DNA of 31,064 bases from CAYZEE01 sp964477485 (GTDB lineage Bacteria; Patescibacteriota; Microgenomatia; Levybacterales; UBA12049). A program made the translations under genes and the position numbers. Numbering within the stretch: position 1 is the first letter of the stretch; each line of letters opens with the position of its first letter. The notes under the pieces are model-generated. The model worked only from the letters and a program-made list of their open reading frames with translations. It was not told the origin of the DNA and did no database searches. Positions 7,909 through 14,456 of the stretch are shown here, piece by piece. The stretch spans positions 1 through 31,064 of the forward strand of contig CAYZEE010000007.1 in the NCBI GenBank assembly GCA_964477485.1, given 5' to 3'.

Positions 7909-9348
7909 TCAGTCTTTAAGGACAGGATATAATTCGGTTTGCAAAAAAGCCGTACATTTTGTCGGGGCATTCCCGACATGAGTAAATACGCTATCGAATG
8001 AATCTTTTATTTCATCGGGATTCAAGACTATGGTAATTCTTCTGTCTCCTGATATAAGCTGCACCATTGGATTTGGTCTTCCCAATCTTATTTCATCACG
8101 AGCGGTTTCAGAATGCCCGGCTAGAATTTCATGAGCTTCTTTTCTATCCATACCTTTCTTTACTAACTTTGCCATGATAATTTCTGTCATCATAAAAGGC
8201 GCATATTTTTCCAAGTTAGTCCTGATAGAATCTTTATGAATAGCCATTCCTCTTACAATTCTCTCCGTTCTTATCAATGCCTCATCAACGATCAGAAAAC
8301 CTTCAGGCAACCAGCTTCTTTTGCCAGCCGAATCACGAAGTGTCCTTTCAAGTGTCACAAAAGCCCCAGTCATCCAGGCAGAAAATAGCCCACCGGGAAG
8401 TTCCTCTGTCAGAGAATCTATGTTTTCTGCGTTAACAGGATTTTGTTTATGCGGCATGGCAGACGAGCCGATTTGCCTTTTTCTTCTGGGCTCTGAAACC
8501 TCATCAACAAAAGAGGATTGCAAAATCTGCAGATCAAGAGCAAACCGGTGAAGAGATTGTCCAATACTTGCCAGAGCTGTTCCTGTTAAAAACAAAAATT
8601 TTCTTGGATAAGTTTGATCTGAAATAGCTACGGAATCAATTCCTAACTGATCCATTATTCTTTTTTTATGCTCTTCAACAGTCAATCCTGTATCCTTAAG
8701 AATCTCTTCAAAAGACGCAGAGGTTCCGACTGCTCCGTTTATACCTTTTCCTTTTATCTGGCTTTTGACAAAATCCAATAATCTTAAATCTATCAAAATG
8801 TCCTGCGCGTATTTTGCAAATCTGTAACCCATGGTTGTTGGCTCGGCCGCCTGAAGATGGGTATAACCCATGCAGACCAGGTCTTTGTTCTCATCAATCC
8901 GTACTGCAAAAGTACCAAGCGTTCCTATCAGCTTAGGTCTTAAAATACCAAACGCTTCCACTACCTGCATTATCTCGGCATTTGATAAGACATCTTCAGA
9001 TGTCATACCCTGATGAAGGATTTCTCCGCCAACCGGCGCACGCTCACTGAATTCTGCAATTGCGCCTGCCACATCGTGTCCCGTTTCCCGTTCAAGCTCA
9101 AGAATTCTTTCAACTGACGGCCCATCTTGACACCCAATAAGATCACTTAATTGATCATCGCTTACTAATCCGACTGTATTCTGAACTCCGGCAGCAGTAA
9201 TCCAAATATCATTGACTTTTCCCCAGAAATTTTGCTGTGACCAAACTCGTCGCATTTCCGGCGAGCCGTATTTATAGGAAAAAGGGGAGAGATATGTTTC
9301 AAATCCTGCAGAAAAAGGGGCAGATGAAGGACGTTCGCTTTGCGGCAT
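7909..9348 (-). CDS. purB: adenylosuccinate lyase
   Basis: 479 residues of the fumarase/aspartase superfamily. PurB splits fumarate from adenylosuccinate (and from SAICAR in de novo purine synthesis). Visible motifs: Y-G-S-P-E-M near residue 27; H-Q-G-M-T-S-E-D at about 112-119; T-H-L-Q-A-A-E-P at 163-170; and the superfamily signature G-S-S-A-M-P-H-K-Q-N-P at 294-304. The last has PurB's M-P-H-K rather than ArgH's M-P-Q-K. No other purine genes are in the window. With purA elsewhere it could serve salvage of IMP to AMP. Transcription starts from a strong promoter just upstream, giving a leader of only about 4 nt. Confidence 0.92.
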   Translation of the reverse strand: MPQSERPSSAPFSAGFETYLSPFSYKYGSPEMRRVWSQQNFWGKVNDIWITAAGVQNTVGLVSDDQLSDLIGCQDGPSVERILELERETGHDVAGAIAEFSERAPVGGEILHQGMTSEDVLSNAEIMQVVEAFGILRPKLIGTLGTFAVRIDENKDLVCMGYTHLQAAEPTTMGYRFAKYAQDILIDLRLLDFVKSQIKGKGINGAVGTSASFEEILKDTGLTVEEHKKRIMDQLGIDSVAISDQTYPRKFLFLTGTALASIGQSLHRFALDLQILQSSFVDEVSEPRRKRQIGSSAMPHKQNPVNAENIDSLTEELPGGLFSAWMTGAFVTLERTLRDSAGKRSWLPEGFLIVDEALIRTERIVRGMAIHKDSIRTNLEKYAPFMMTEIIMAKLVKKGMDRKEAHEILAGHSETARDEIRLGRPNPMVQLISGDRRITIVLNPDEIKDSFDSVFTHVGNAPTKCTAFLQTELYPVLKD

Positions 9349-9359
9349 AAAACAAAACC

Positions 9360-9387
9360 ATTATAACTATTTCGTTTAAAATGTCAA
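9360..9387 (-). promoter_or_regulatory. purB promoter
   Basis: Read on the minus strand: TTGACA (9382-9387), a 16-nt spacer and TATAAT (9360-9365). Eleven bases separate the -10 box from the ATG at 9348. Its -35 box forms an inverted repeat (TGTCAAC / GTTGACA) with the -35 box of the plus-strand promoter at 9400, so the two promoters are back to back. Confidence 0.75.
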
Positions 9388-9399
9388 CATCGTAAAAGG

Positions 9400-9428
9400 T
9401 TGACACAAGGATATTATTCTGTTAGAGT
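9400..9428 (+). promoter_or_regulatory. promoter firing into a hairpin/T-tract
   Basis: TTGACA (9400-9405), a 17-nt spacer and TAGAGT (9423-9428; 4 of 6 consensus bases). Transcription would begin near 9435, essentially at the first base of the hairpin at 9434. Confidence 0.5.
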
Positions 9429-9433
9429 TCAAT

Positions 9434-9464
9434 CCCAGAACCAAAAAAAGTTCTGGGTTTTTTT
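9434..9464 (+). terminator. intrinsic terminator-like hairpin, possible attenuator
   Basis: CCCAGAAC (9434-9441) pairs perfectly with GTTCTGGG (9450-9457) around an A-rich 8-nt loop, followed by seven T (9458-9464). It has the form of a Rho-independent terminator on the plus strand. No plus-strand gene lies upstream except folD, 1.5 kb away, and the next base is the ATG of the small gene at 9465. It therefore sits in that gene's leader. Confidence 0.7.
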
Positions 9465-9686
9465 ATGGTAGAGAAAGGACCTCCGATAAGATTAGAAAAA
9501 GGACCTGATGCATGTGGTTTTGAAGGTGTAGGCCAAAGACCTGACGTGTGTCCGAACAACCCATGGCGATTCCCAGAGAACTACCGGCCAAGAATATGTC
9601 AACAGTGTCCAACAAATCAGAATATATGGAGGACAGCGCTAGATAAATTGCCGCAAGAATACATAGAACATAAACAAAATGAATAA
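9465..9686 (+). CDS. small four-cysteine protein of unknown function
   Basis: 73 residues, very hydrophilic, rich in Pro, Arg and Glu. Four cysteines lie at 17, 29, 45 and 48. The last pair, C-Q-Q-C, suggests a metal knuckle, but the spacing does not match a zinc ribbon I recognise. No signal peptide or membrane segment. The ATG follows immediately after a terminator-like hairpin and T-tract, so expression may be attenuated or need readthrough; no Shine-Dalgarno sequence is possible there except within the T-tract. I do not recognise the family. Its cysteine and tryptophan content make it more likely real than a chance frame. Confidence 0.5.
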   Translation: MVEKGPPIRLEKGPDACGFEGVGQRPDVCPNNPWRFPENYRPRICQQCPTNQNIWRTALDKLPQEYIEHKQNE

Positions 9687-9700
9687 GAAATAAATCTAAT

Positions 9701-9729
9701 TTGACATTAAAATATGCAGTATCTACAAT
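9701..9729 (+). promoter_or_regulatory. promoter of the SIMPL-domain gene
   Basis: TTGACA (9701-9706), a 17-nt spacer and TACAAT (9724-9729). The ATG at 9733 is only 3 nt past the -10 box and should precede the transcription start, so the ATG at 9754 is preferred. Confidence 0.7.
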
Positions 9730-9753
9730 AAAATGGCGAGTAAACTAAAGAAA

Positions 9754-10491
9754 ATGGAAAAACAAAGTGGATTAGTGGCTGCGGTAATAATTTTTTTCAT
9801 CGGGCTTTTTATTTACACTAGGCTTGCAGGCCCAATTCCTTTTTTCGTAAACAGCATACAGACGACTAAAACCGGTCTTTTTCAAGCAGAAGGCACCGGA
9901 ACAGCCGCGGGAATTCCAAACATCGCAAAAATCTCCTTTGGTGTTACTAAGAACGCTCAAATCGTCAAAGATGCACAAAATCAGGTTAATTCAAATATTG
10001 ATACTATTTTAAAGTCGCTGAAGAGTCTCGGACTAGAAGACAAAGACATAAAAACAACCAACTATTCTATCTATCCAAATTATAGTGGGGAGATAGTGCA
10101 GATCTCCGGCTTCACTGCTTCGCAAACTATTGATTTAACGATAAAAAAAATTGATGCAGTCAATCAGGTTGTTGACGCGATAACAACAAACGGAGGAAAT
10201 ATCATAGAACAGGTTTATTTTGATTTTGATGATAATACAAAAAAAAAACTTGAGGATGAAGCAAGAAAAGAAGCAGTTAATAATGCAAAAGAGAAAGCCC
10301 AAAGTCTGGCGAATGCTTCGGGTATAAGCCTTGGCAGAATTGTCAATGTTGATGAAGCAACACCTCAGCCGCCGATTGGAATGCAGCCTCTTGCGATCAA
10401 CGGAACAAACGGGGTAACTTCGCCGTCAAATATTACGCCTGGAGAAAATACAATAAAAATTACGGTAACTCTATCCTACGAAATCCACTAG
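9754..10491 (+). CDS. SIMPL (DUF541) domain protein, membrane-anchored
   Basis: 245 residues from the ATG at 9754. An in-frame ATG at 9733 would add seven residues but lies within the expected promoter. An N-terminal hydrophobic segment (about residues 6-24) is an uncleaved anchor or signal. The rest matches the SIMPL/DUF541 pattern: a V-x-K-x-A-x-x-A-Q-x-x-V-N segment, T-x-x-Y-S-I-Y-P-x-Y, a T-I-D-L-T-I strand, D-A-I-T-x-x-G-x-x-I, then A-x-x-E-A-V-N-N-A-x-x-K-A-x-x-L-A. Family members are periplasmic or surface oligomers tied to stress resistance; their biochemistry is poorly defined. Here it should face outside the membrane. It stands alone between its promoter and the convergent recombinase gene. 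Confidence 0.8.
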   Translation: MEKQSGLVAAVIIFFIGLFIYTRLAGPIPFFVNSIQTTKTGLFQAEGTGTAAGIPNIAKISFGVTKNAQIVKDAQNQVNSNIDTILKSLKSLGLEDKDIKTTNYSIYPNYSGEIVQISGFTASQTIDLTIKKIDAVNQVVDAITTNGGNIIEQVYFDFDDNTKKKLEDEARKEAVNNAKEKAQSLANASGISLGRIVNVDEATPQPPIGMQPLAINGTNGVTSPSNITPGENTIKITVTLSYEIH

Positions 10492-10492
10492 G

Positions 10493-10519
10493 CTTCGAGG
10501 TTCAATTCCCGGGGCCGGA
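10493..10519 (+). other. tRNA T-arm-like fragment, possible att remnant
   Basis: Just after the SIMPL stop codon is G-G-T-T-C-A-A-T-T-C-C (10499-10509) followed by a GC-rich stretch, like the T-loop and 3' end of a tRNA gene. The T-stem would have two mismatches, and no matching acceptor or anticodon arms lie upstream, so it is not a tRNA gene. It lies 15 nt from the 3' end of a tyrosine recombinase gene. Confidence 0.25.
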
Positions 10520-10534
10520 AGCTGAATTTTAAGA

Positions 10535-11464
10535 TTATTTATTCCCGCTGTGAAATGCTTCATGCACGTCGCGGAGCTGCTTATTCGTAACGTGGGTATA
10601 GATTTGGGTGGTTGAGATATTTTTGTGACCGAGCATCTCTTGAACTGAACGAAGATCCGCTCCATTTGTCAGCAAGTCCGTCGCAAAAGAATGCCGTAAA
10701 GTATGAACCGTTGCGTCAACCGGAAGACGAGCAGCCCGGACATATTTTTTAACAATCCTTTCAACCGATCTTACCGTAAGTCTCATCTTCTCTCCGCGGT
10801 TTTGCGGAATTTCTTTGCCTGAATATCTTATAAAAAGCGGATTAAATATATCTTCTCTGGTTTTTAAGTATTCGGATAACCACTTTGCGCAGCGCTGAGA
10901 TATAAAAACCACCCGAGCTCTTCCTCCTTTTCCGATTACTCCAAACTCCCGCCGCTCTAAATTTATCTTGTCCCGATTTAAATAAACAAGTTCTGATACG
11001 CGAAGTCCGGTAGAGAAGAGAAGTTCCAGAATTGCCCTGTCTCTTTTCCCCTCAGTTGAGCTTGTGTTAACTGCAATTACCAATCTGTCAATCTGATCTC
11101 TATCCAAAAACTTTAAAGACCTGCTTTCTGTTTTGGGCAAATCGATTTTTGAGGGCTCAAGAGTTTCATGATCATTTTTTATCAGATAGCGCAGGAACGA
11201 ACGAAGAGCAATGACGTAATAATTTTGTGTAACTCTTTTTAAAGTTAGACCTTTTTCATCAACTCGGTTTGATAAATAAACCCGGTATTTCCTGACGATT
11301 GATAGATCCAAATCTTCTATACTTTTGTCCGATTGGGTAGAGAAGAACCAATTTTTAAAAACCTCAAGATAGTGCCTGTAATCTCTTATGGTAAGCTTTG
11401 AGCAATTCCTCTCAACCTCAAGGTACTCCAAGAATTCATCAACAAGCTCAGGTAGTTGTTTCAT
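10535..11464 (-). CDS. tyrosine recombinase, XerC/XerD type
   Basis: 309 residues with an N-terminal SAM-like core-binding domain (about 1-100) and a C-terminal catalytic domain. All catalytic residues are visible: Arg155 in S-T-G-L-R-V-S-E-L, Lys179 in G-K-G-G-R, His254 and Arg257 in H-T-L-R-H, His280 in L-G-H-K, and nucleophile Tyr289 in Q-I-Y-T-H-V. Length and motifs fit chromosome-dimer-resolving Xer proteins rather than phage integrases, though a small integrative element cannot be excluded. The -35 box of its promoter lies inside a 39-bp palindrome (11498-11536), which suggests autoregulation or a recombination site next to its own gene, as known for XerS and XerH. Symbol left blank because XerC, XerD and single-Xer types cannot be separated here. 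Confidence 0.88.
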   Translation of the reverse strand: MKQLPELVDEFLEYLEVERNCSKLTIRDYRHYLEVFKNWFFSTQSDKSIEDLDLSIVRKYRVYLSNRVDEKGLTLKRVTQNYYVIALRSFLRYLIKNDHETLEPSKIDLPKTESRSLKFLDRDQIDRLVIAVNTSSTEGKRDRAILELLFSTGLRVSELVYLNRDKINLERREFGVIGKGGRARVVFISQRCAKWLSEYLKTREDIFNPLFIRYSGKEIPQNRGEKMRLTVRSVERIVKKYVRAARLPVDATVHTLRHSFATDLLTNGADLRSVQEMLGHKNISTTQIYTHVTNKQLRDVHEAFHSGNK

Positions 11465-11475
11465 AAGCTATTTAA

Positions 11476-11504
11476 ATTATAAAAGTTTTTTTCAGAAAAG
11501 TCCA
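11476..11504 (-). promoter_or_regulatory. recombinase promoter overlapping a palindrome
   Basis: On the minus strand: TGGACT (11499-11504), a 17-nt spacer and TATAAT (11476-11481), which lies 11 nt before the ATG. The -35 hexamer is part of the left arm of the palindrome at 11498-11536. Confidence 0.55.
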
Positions 11505-11536
11505 TTCTGCGACACAAGTGTCTGCAAAATGGACTT
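11498..11536. repeat. 39-bp interrupted palindrome between recombinase and trehalase
   Basis: Outer arms AAGTCCATT (11498-11506) and AATGGACTT (11528-11536) are perfectly complementary. Inside, GACAC-AA-GTGTC (11511-11522) is a second perfect palindrome. Aligned arm to arm, the halves differ by one substitution and one indel. It could be an operator, a recombination site or a cruciform. Confidence 0.7.
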
Positions 11537-11567
11537 AAATTGTGTGGCGAATTTGCCTGCACAATTT
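11537..11567. repeat. 31-bp palindrome adjoining the first
   Basis: AAATTGTG (11537-11544) and CACAATTT (11560-11567) are perfectly complementary. The centre GGC-GAATTT-GCC is itself nearly palindromic. Size and two-arm form are compatible with a Xer/dif-like core site (two 11-bp arms and a short centre), but the sequence does not resemble a dif site that I know. Confidence 0.6.
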
Positions 11568-11573
11568 TTATTT

Positions 11574-11590
11574 TGCGACATGCAAGTGTC
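11574..11590. repeat. second copy of the GACA...TGTC motif
   Basis: TGCGACA-TG-CAAGTGTC repeats the core of the first palindrome (11508-11522, TGCGACA-CAAGTGTC) in direct orientation with 2 extra bases. It lies 10 nt before the -35 box of the trehalase gene, a position suited to a regulator site. Confidence 0.5.
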
Positions 11591-11599
11591 ACTTCGTAG

Positions 11600-11627
11600 T
11601 TGACAAATTACTAGCATAGACTAATAT
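11600..11627 (+). promoter_or_regulatory. trehalase promoter
   Basis: TTGACA (11600-11605), a 16-nt spacer and TAATAT (11622-11627), 10 nt before the ATG at 11638. The expected leader is about 4 nt. Confidence 0.5.
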
Positions 11628-11637
11628 TAAATATAAC

Positions 11638-13029
11638 ATGGCAAGCTTGCGTCCTGATTACGAATTAGAGTACAAAGACTGTCTTGGCTACATAGATAAT
11701 TACTGGAAAAAGATTATTCACAAACCCGCAAAAAAGAAAATAAATCATAATTTTCTAACAATTCCTTATAACTTCTTTACTCCAAACGACGGTAAATTTA
11801 CTTATATGTTCTACTGGGACAGCTTCTTTATGTTCAAGGGTTTGATGGGTACGAATAGAGAATGGATATTGAAAGACATGATAGAGAATTTTGCTTATAT
11901 TTTTAATAGATACGGAGTTATTCCAAACTTTAGCTCTTTTGCCTCTGTAGGAAGATCCCAACCCCCATTCTTAAGCTCTATGATTCTTGACGCCTACAAG
12001 ACTTTTAATAACGGCAACGGCGCTTTATCCAAAATTTCTCTAGCAAAAAAAATTTTATTTAATCCTCTGGAAACTTTCGGCCACATAAACTGGCTCCGTG
12101 AAAAAACCGAAATTGCAAGAAAAGAATATGACCACGTTTGGAACAATGAGGAAACTTATAATCACCTCGTCAGAAAATTCGGCCTCAACAGATATGGAGA
12201 CAGAGACATTGGCTATGCGCATTCATCTGAACTTGAATCCGGCTGGGATTTTACATCCAGATTTTACAACAGATGCAGTGAATTTTTACCGATAGATTTA
12301 AATTGCTACCTTTATAAATATGAAAAGGATTTCGAGATAGTAGCATCGCTTTTTGGCGACAAAGAAAAAGTTGACTATTGGTCAAACACTGCCCGAAAAA
12401 GGAAAAAAATAATAGATAAACTTATGTGGAACAAGGACAACGGATTTTTCTTTGATTTTGATTATATTAATAATAAACAAAGTGGGTTTCTCTCGCTTGC
12501 CGGTTTTGTGCCGCTATGGGCAGGGCTCGCAAATGAGAAACAGGCAAAAAAAATGCTAGACAAACTTTCATATTTTGAGACAAAGTACGGTCTTGTTGTT
12601 ACGGCCAAAGAATCTTTGGCGCCGACTTTTAATCTTTCGGAAATTCCCGCAAATTTTAGGCCCGCCATAAAAGAAATTTTAATGCCCAAGCAATGGGACT
12701 ATCCAAATATATGGCCGCCCCTTGAGTATCTGGTAGTCATAGGACTTCTTAAATACGGATTTATTATGGATGCAAAAAGAATAATGCAAAAGTCTATTAA
12801 CGCCCACGCAAAAATTTTTAGAAGATACGGCACTTTTTTTGAGAGAATTGACGGAATTACAGGCGACAAAGCAAAAGATTTTCATTATGAAATACAGTCA
12901 GGTTTTGGCTGGACAAATGCAATCTTCTACCGCTATACAAAAATTCTTAATGCGCTTGAAGACGGAACAGATATCTACGCAGCGCCAAAAGAAGAAAAAC
13001 CTCCTTACGATCTCTCCATCTTGCATTGA
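11638..13029 (+). CDS. alpha,alpha-trehalase, GH37 family
   Basis: 463 residues, shorter than the roughly 550 of E. coli TreA/TreF. It should hydrolyse trehalose to two glucose molecules by an inverting mechanism. GH37 landmarks are recognisable: F-T-Y-M-F-Y-W-D-S-F-F near residue 60 (signature 1 region), E-S-G-W-D-F-T-S-R with the presumed acid Asp204, Q-W-D-Y-P-N-I-W-P-P near residue 350 (signature 2), and E-I-Q-S-G-F-G-W-T-N with the presumed base Glu418. No signal peptide, so it is cytosolic and would act on internal trehalose or trehalose taken up. It has its own promoter, divergent from the recombinase. Related GH63 or GH15 enzymes are less likely given the Q-W-D-Y-P-N motif. Confidence 0.85.
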   Translation: MASLRPDYELEYKDCLGYIDNYWKKIIHKPAKKKINHNFLTIPYNFFTPNDGKFTYMFYWDSFFMFKGLMGTNREWILKDMIENFAYIFNRYGVIPNFSSFASVGRSQPPFLSSMILDAYKTFNNGNGALSKISLAKKILFNPLETFGHINWLREKTEIARKEYDHVWNNEETYNHLVRKFGLNRYGDRDIGYAHSSELESGWDFTSRFYNRCSEFLPIDLNCYLYKYEKDFEIVASLFGDKEKVDYWSNTARKRKKIIDKLMWNKDNGFFFDFDYINNKQSGFLSLAGFVPLWAGLANEKQAKKMLDKLSYFETKYGLVVTAKESLAPTFNLSEIPANFRPAIKEILMPKQWDYPNIWPPLEYLVVIGLLKYGFIMDAKRIMQKSINAHAKIFRRYGTFFERIDGITGDKAKDFHYEIQSGFGWTNAIFYRYTKILNALEDGTDIYAAPKEEKPPYDLSILH

Positions 13030-13055
13030 CAGACACGACTCGGGATTGGTAAAAT
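13026..13055 (+). promoter_or_regulatory. promoter of the Tat-signal protein, leaderless spacing
   Basis: TTGACA (13026-13031) overlaps the trehalase stop codon. An 18-nt spacer leads to TGG-TAAAAT (hexamer 13050-13055), an extended -10. Six bases separate it from the ATG at 13062. Confidence 0.65.
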
Positions 13056-13061
13056 CAATTT

Positions 13062-13736
13062 ATGACAGAACAAACAAATAGTGTTATTAGAGAAGCTGAA
13101 GATGTTGCCCGAAGGGCTCAAGAAAGAATGCACCGAACAAGAGTAGGGCGAAGGGGCTTTCTGACAGGGGCGACAAAAGCATTTGGAGCAGCAGGAGCAT
13201 TATTGCTAGCGGGAGCGCTTCTTTCCAAAGGAGCAGGACCGGCAGTACATGCCTTGGAATCTGCGACAAGTCCTGATTATAACCCCAGCGAGATTTACGA
13301 AGGAACGGTTGAAGTTCTAAAAGGGGTCAGTGTGAGGAAAAGTCCGACTATTCCATCAGCAAGTGAAGCTCCCAATACCGTTGGCTGGGATAAAATTGTA
13401 AAACTGAACGGAGTTGAGCTTAATGGAGCAAAAGGCTTTAAAATTCAAAATCCTGAAATTTATGAAGGCTACAACCCCAACATGATAAAGACAATTTCTC
13501 CCTGGATAATGCTTGTTGCAGAAATCAAAAACACACTCGGAGGATCTTCCAATCATATAGTTTATCTAAATATGGGTCCGGAAACTGCAGATTTTGTGAA
13601 ATTTGATGGTAGTAAACCCTTTCTTCCAATAGAAAAAGACCAGCAAGGCAATTCATTTGCACAAGGAGAACAAGGACAAAATATAATTCTCGATCAAATC
13701 GGATTAGTCACTCCCTTAATCTCCGAAGTTAGATAA
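13062..13736 (+). CDS. exported protein with twin-arginine-like signal, unknown function
   Basis: 224 residues. The N-terminus carries a long charged region, then G-R-R-G-F-L-T-G (about residues 28-35) and a hydrophobic A/G/L-rich stretch ending near H-A (about residue 64). This is a plausible twin-arginine signal followed by a signal peptidase site. The mature part begins with a Tyr/Glu-rich segment containing V-E-V-L-K-G-V-S-V-R-K-S-P. That recalls a bacterial SH3-like opening, but the match is weak. No enzyme motif seen. The promoter sits so that the transcript starts at the ATG. Whether this organism has TatABC cannot be judged here; without it, the signal could work through Sec. Confidence 0.65.
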   Translation: MTEQTNSVIREAEDVARRAQERMHRTRVGRRGFLTGATKAFGAAGALLLAGALLSKGAGPAVHALESATSPDYNPSEIYEGTVEVLKGVSVRKSPTIPSASEAPNTVGWDKIVKLNGVELNGAKGFKIQNPEIYEGYNPNMIKTISPWIMLVAEIKNTLGGSSNHIVYLNMGPETADFVKFDGSKPFLPIEKDQQGNSFAQGEQGQNIILDQIGLVTPLISEVR

Positions 13737-13921
13737 ATTAAGGCGTCGCCGAAAATCCCCGGATGGCTCTGTCAACTGCAACTGGCGGCATAAACAATTA
13801 GTACGGCACTCAAGGAAAAAATTTTACTTGGAACCTATAGTAGGGGAGATGAAAGATTTTTATCACTGGTTTTAAAAAGAGAATAAACGAGCAAAATAAA
13901 GGAGAAGAATAAAATAATCAG

Positions 13922-14095
13922 ATGAATTCGCAGAAAAATTATCGCAAAAAAGACCACTTCCCCCAAACATCATGGCTGGGTAATGTCGTAAAAGTATTAT
14001 TGTACGACATAATCACTTTCATCTTCCTTACCGCTAGTACCATAAATTTTAACCCTCTGGCCATTCAGGGAATAAAAGAGCAACAATCATCATAA
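13922..14095 (+). CDS. possible 57-residue membrane protein
   Basis: A short frame inside the large gap. It encodes a basic N-terminus, then one hydrophobic stretch of about 20 residues (V-V-K-V-L-L-Y-D-I-I-T-F-I-F-L) and a polar tail. A purine-rich GGAG lies 17 nt upstream, farther than usual for a Shine-Dalgarno sequence. An 8-bp inverted repeat, ATGTCGTA (13983-13990) / TACGACAT (14003-14010), falls inside the frame, which could mean the region is regulatory rather than coding. No family recognised. Confidence 0.3.
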   Translation: MNSQKNYRKKDHFPQTSWLGNVVKVLLYDIITFIFLTASTINFNPLAIQGIKEQQSS

Positions 14096-14456
14096 TAAAG
14101 ACAGAAAACATTCTCCTCTCTGTCGCTATTAAGTCAGAAATTTGATGATTTTTTCGCGCAGGCGTACTCTTCTCTTGGTAAGCTATGGCGGTACTCAATT
14201 TAAGGCTTGAAATCAATCTAAGCGTTAATTTTTAGCCTTGGGAACATAATTGGACAGCGTTTATGTTAACTGATTTGCAATGAGAGCAAGTATACAATCA
14301 GCGTTCGTATTTTTTTTGGTTGTGAAAATTTAATAAAAATCCCGTGAAAATTTAAATAATAACCTATAATATTCTAGTTAGTGTATCAAACTATATCATC
14401 TAGAGTAGGAGGAATCCATTGCTCTTCCCTCTTCTCCGCCTTGGTATATTATTTTT
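14096..14456. other. gap without a recognisable gene
   Basis: Together with 13737-13921 this is the only long non-coding stretch. I see an inverted repeat AAGGCT / AGCCTT near 14203-14246, a direct repeat of GTGAAAATTTAA at 14322-14333 and 14344-14355, and an isolated TATAAT at 14365-14370. None of the conserved cores of RNase P RNA, tmRNA or SRP RNA is visible. Decayed genes or an unrecognised RNA are both possible. Confidence 0.4.

Noticed and set aside
7902..7911. UGA recoded as an amino acid
   Set aside because: folD and purB both end with TGA at the family's expected C-terminus, and no in-frame TGA is needed to extend any recognised protein.
7895..7920. Terminator between folD and purB
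   Set aside because: Only 4 nt separate the stops and no hairpin with a T-tract is seen on either strand.
10440..10522. Complete tRNA gene after the SIMPL gene
   Set aside because: Only a T-arm-like segment is present; the T-stem mispairs and no acceptor or anticodon arm can be formed.
10471..10665. 64-residue minus-strand frame overlapping the recombinase 3' end
   Set aside because: It is a shadow of the recombinase gene and the tRNA-like fragment, with no start signals of its own.
13737..14456. RNase P RNA, tmRNA or SRP RNA in the large gap
   Set aside because: I looked for their conserved cores (such as the RNase P GAGGAAAGTCC region and a tmRNA tRNA-like end with CCA) and did not find them.
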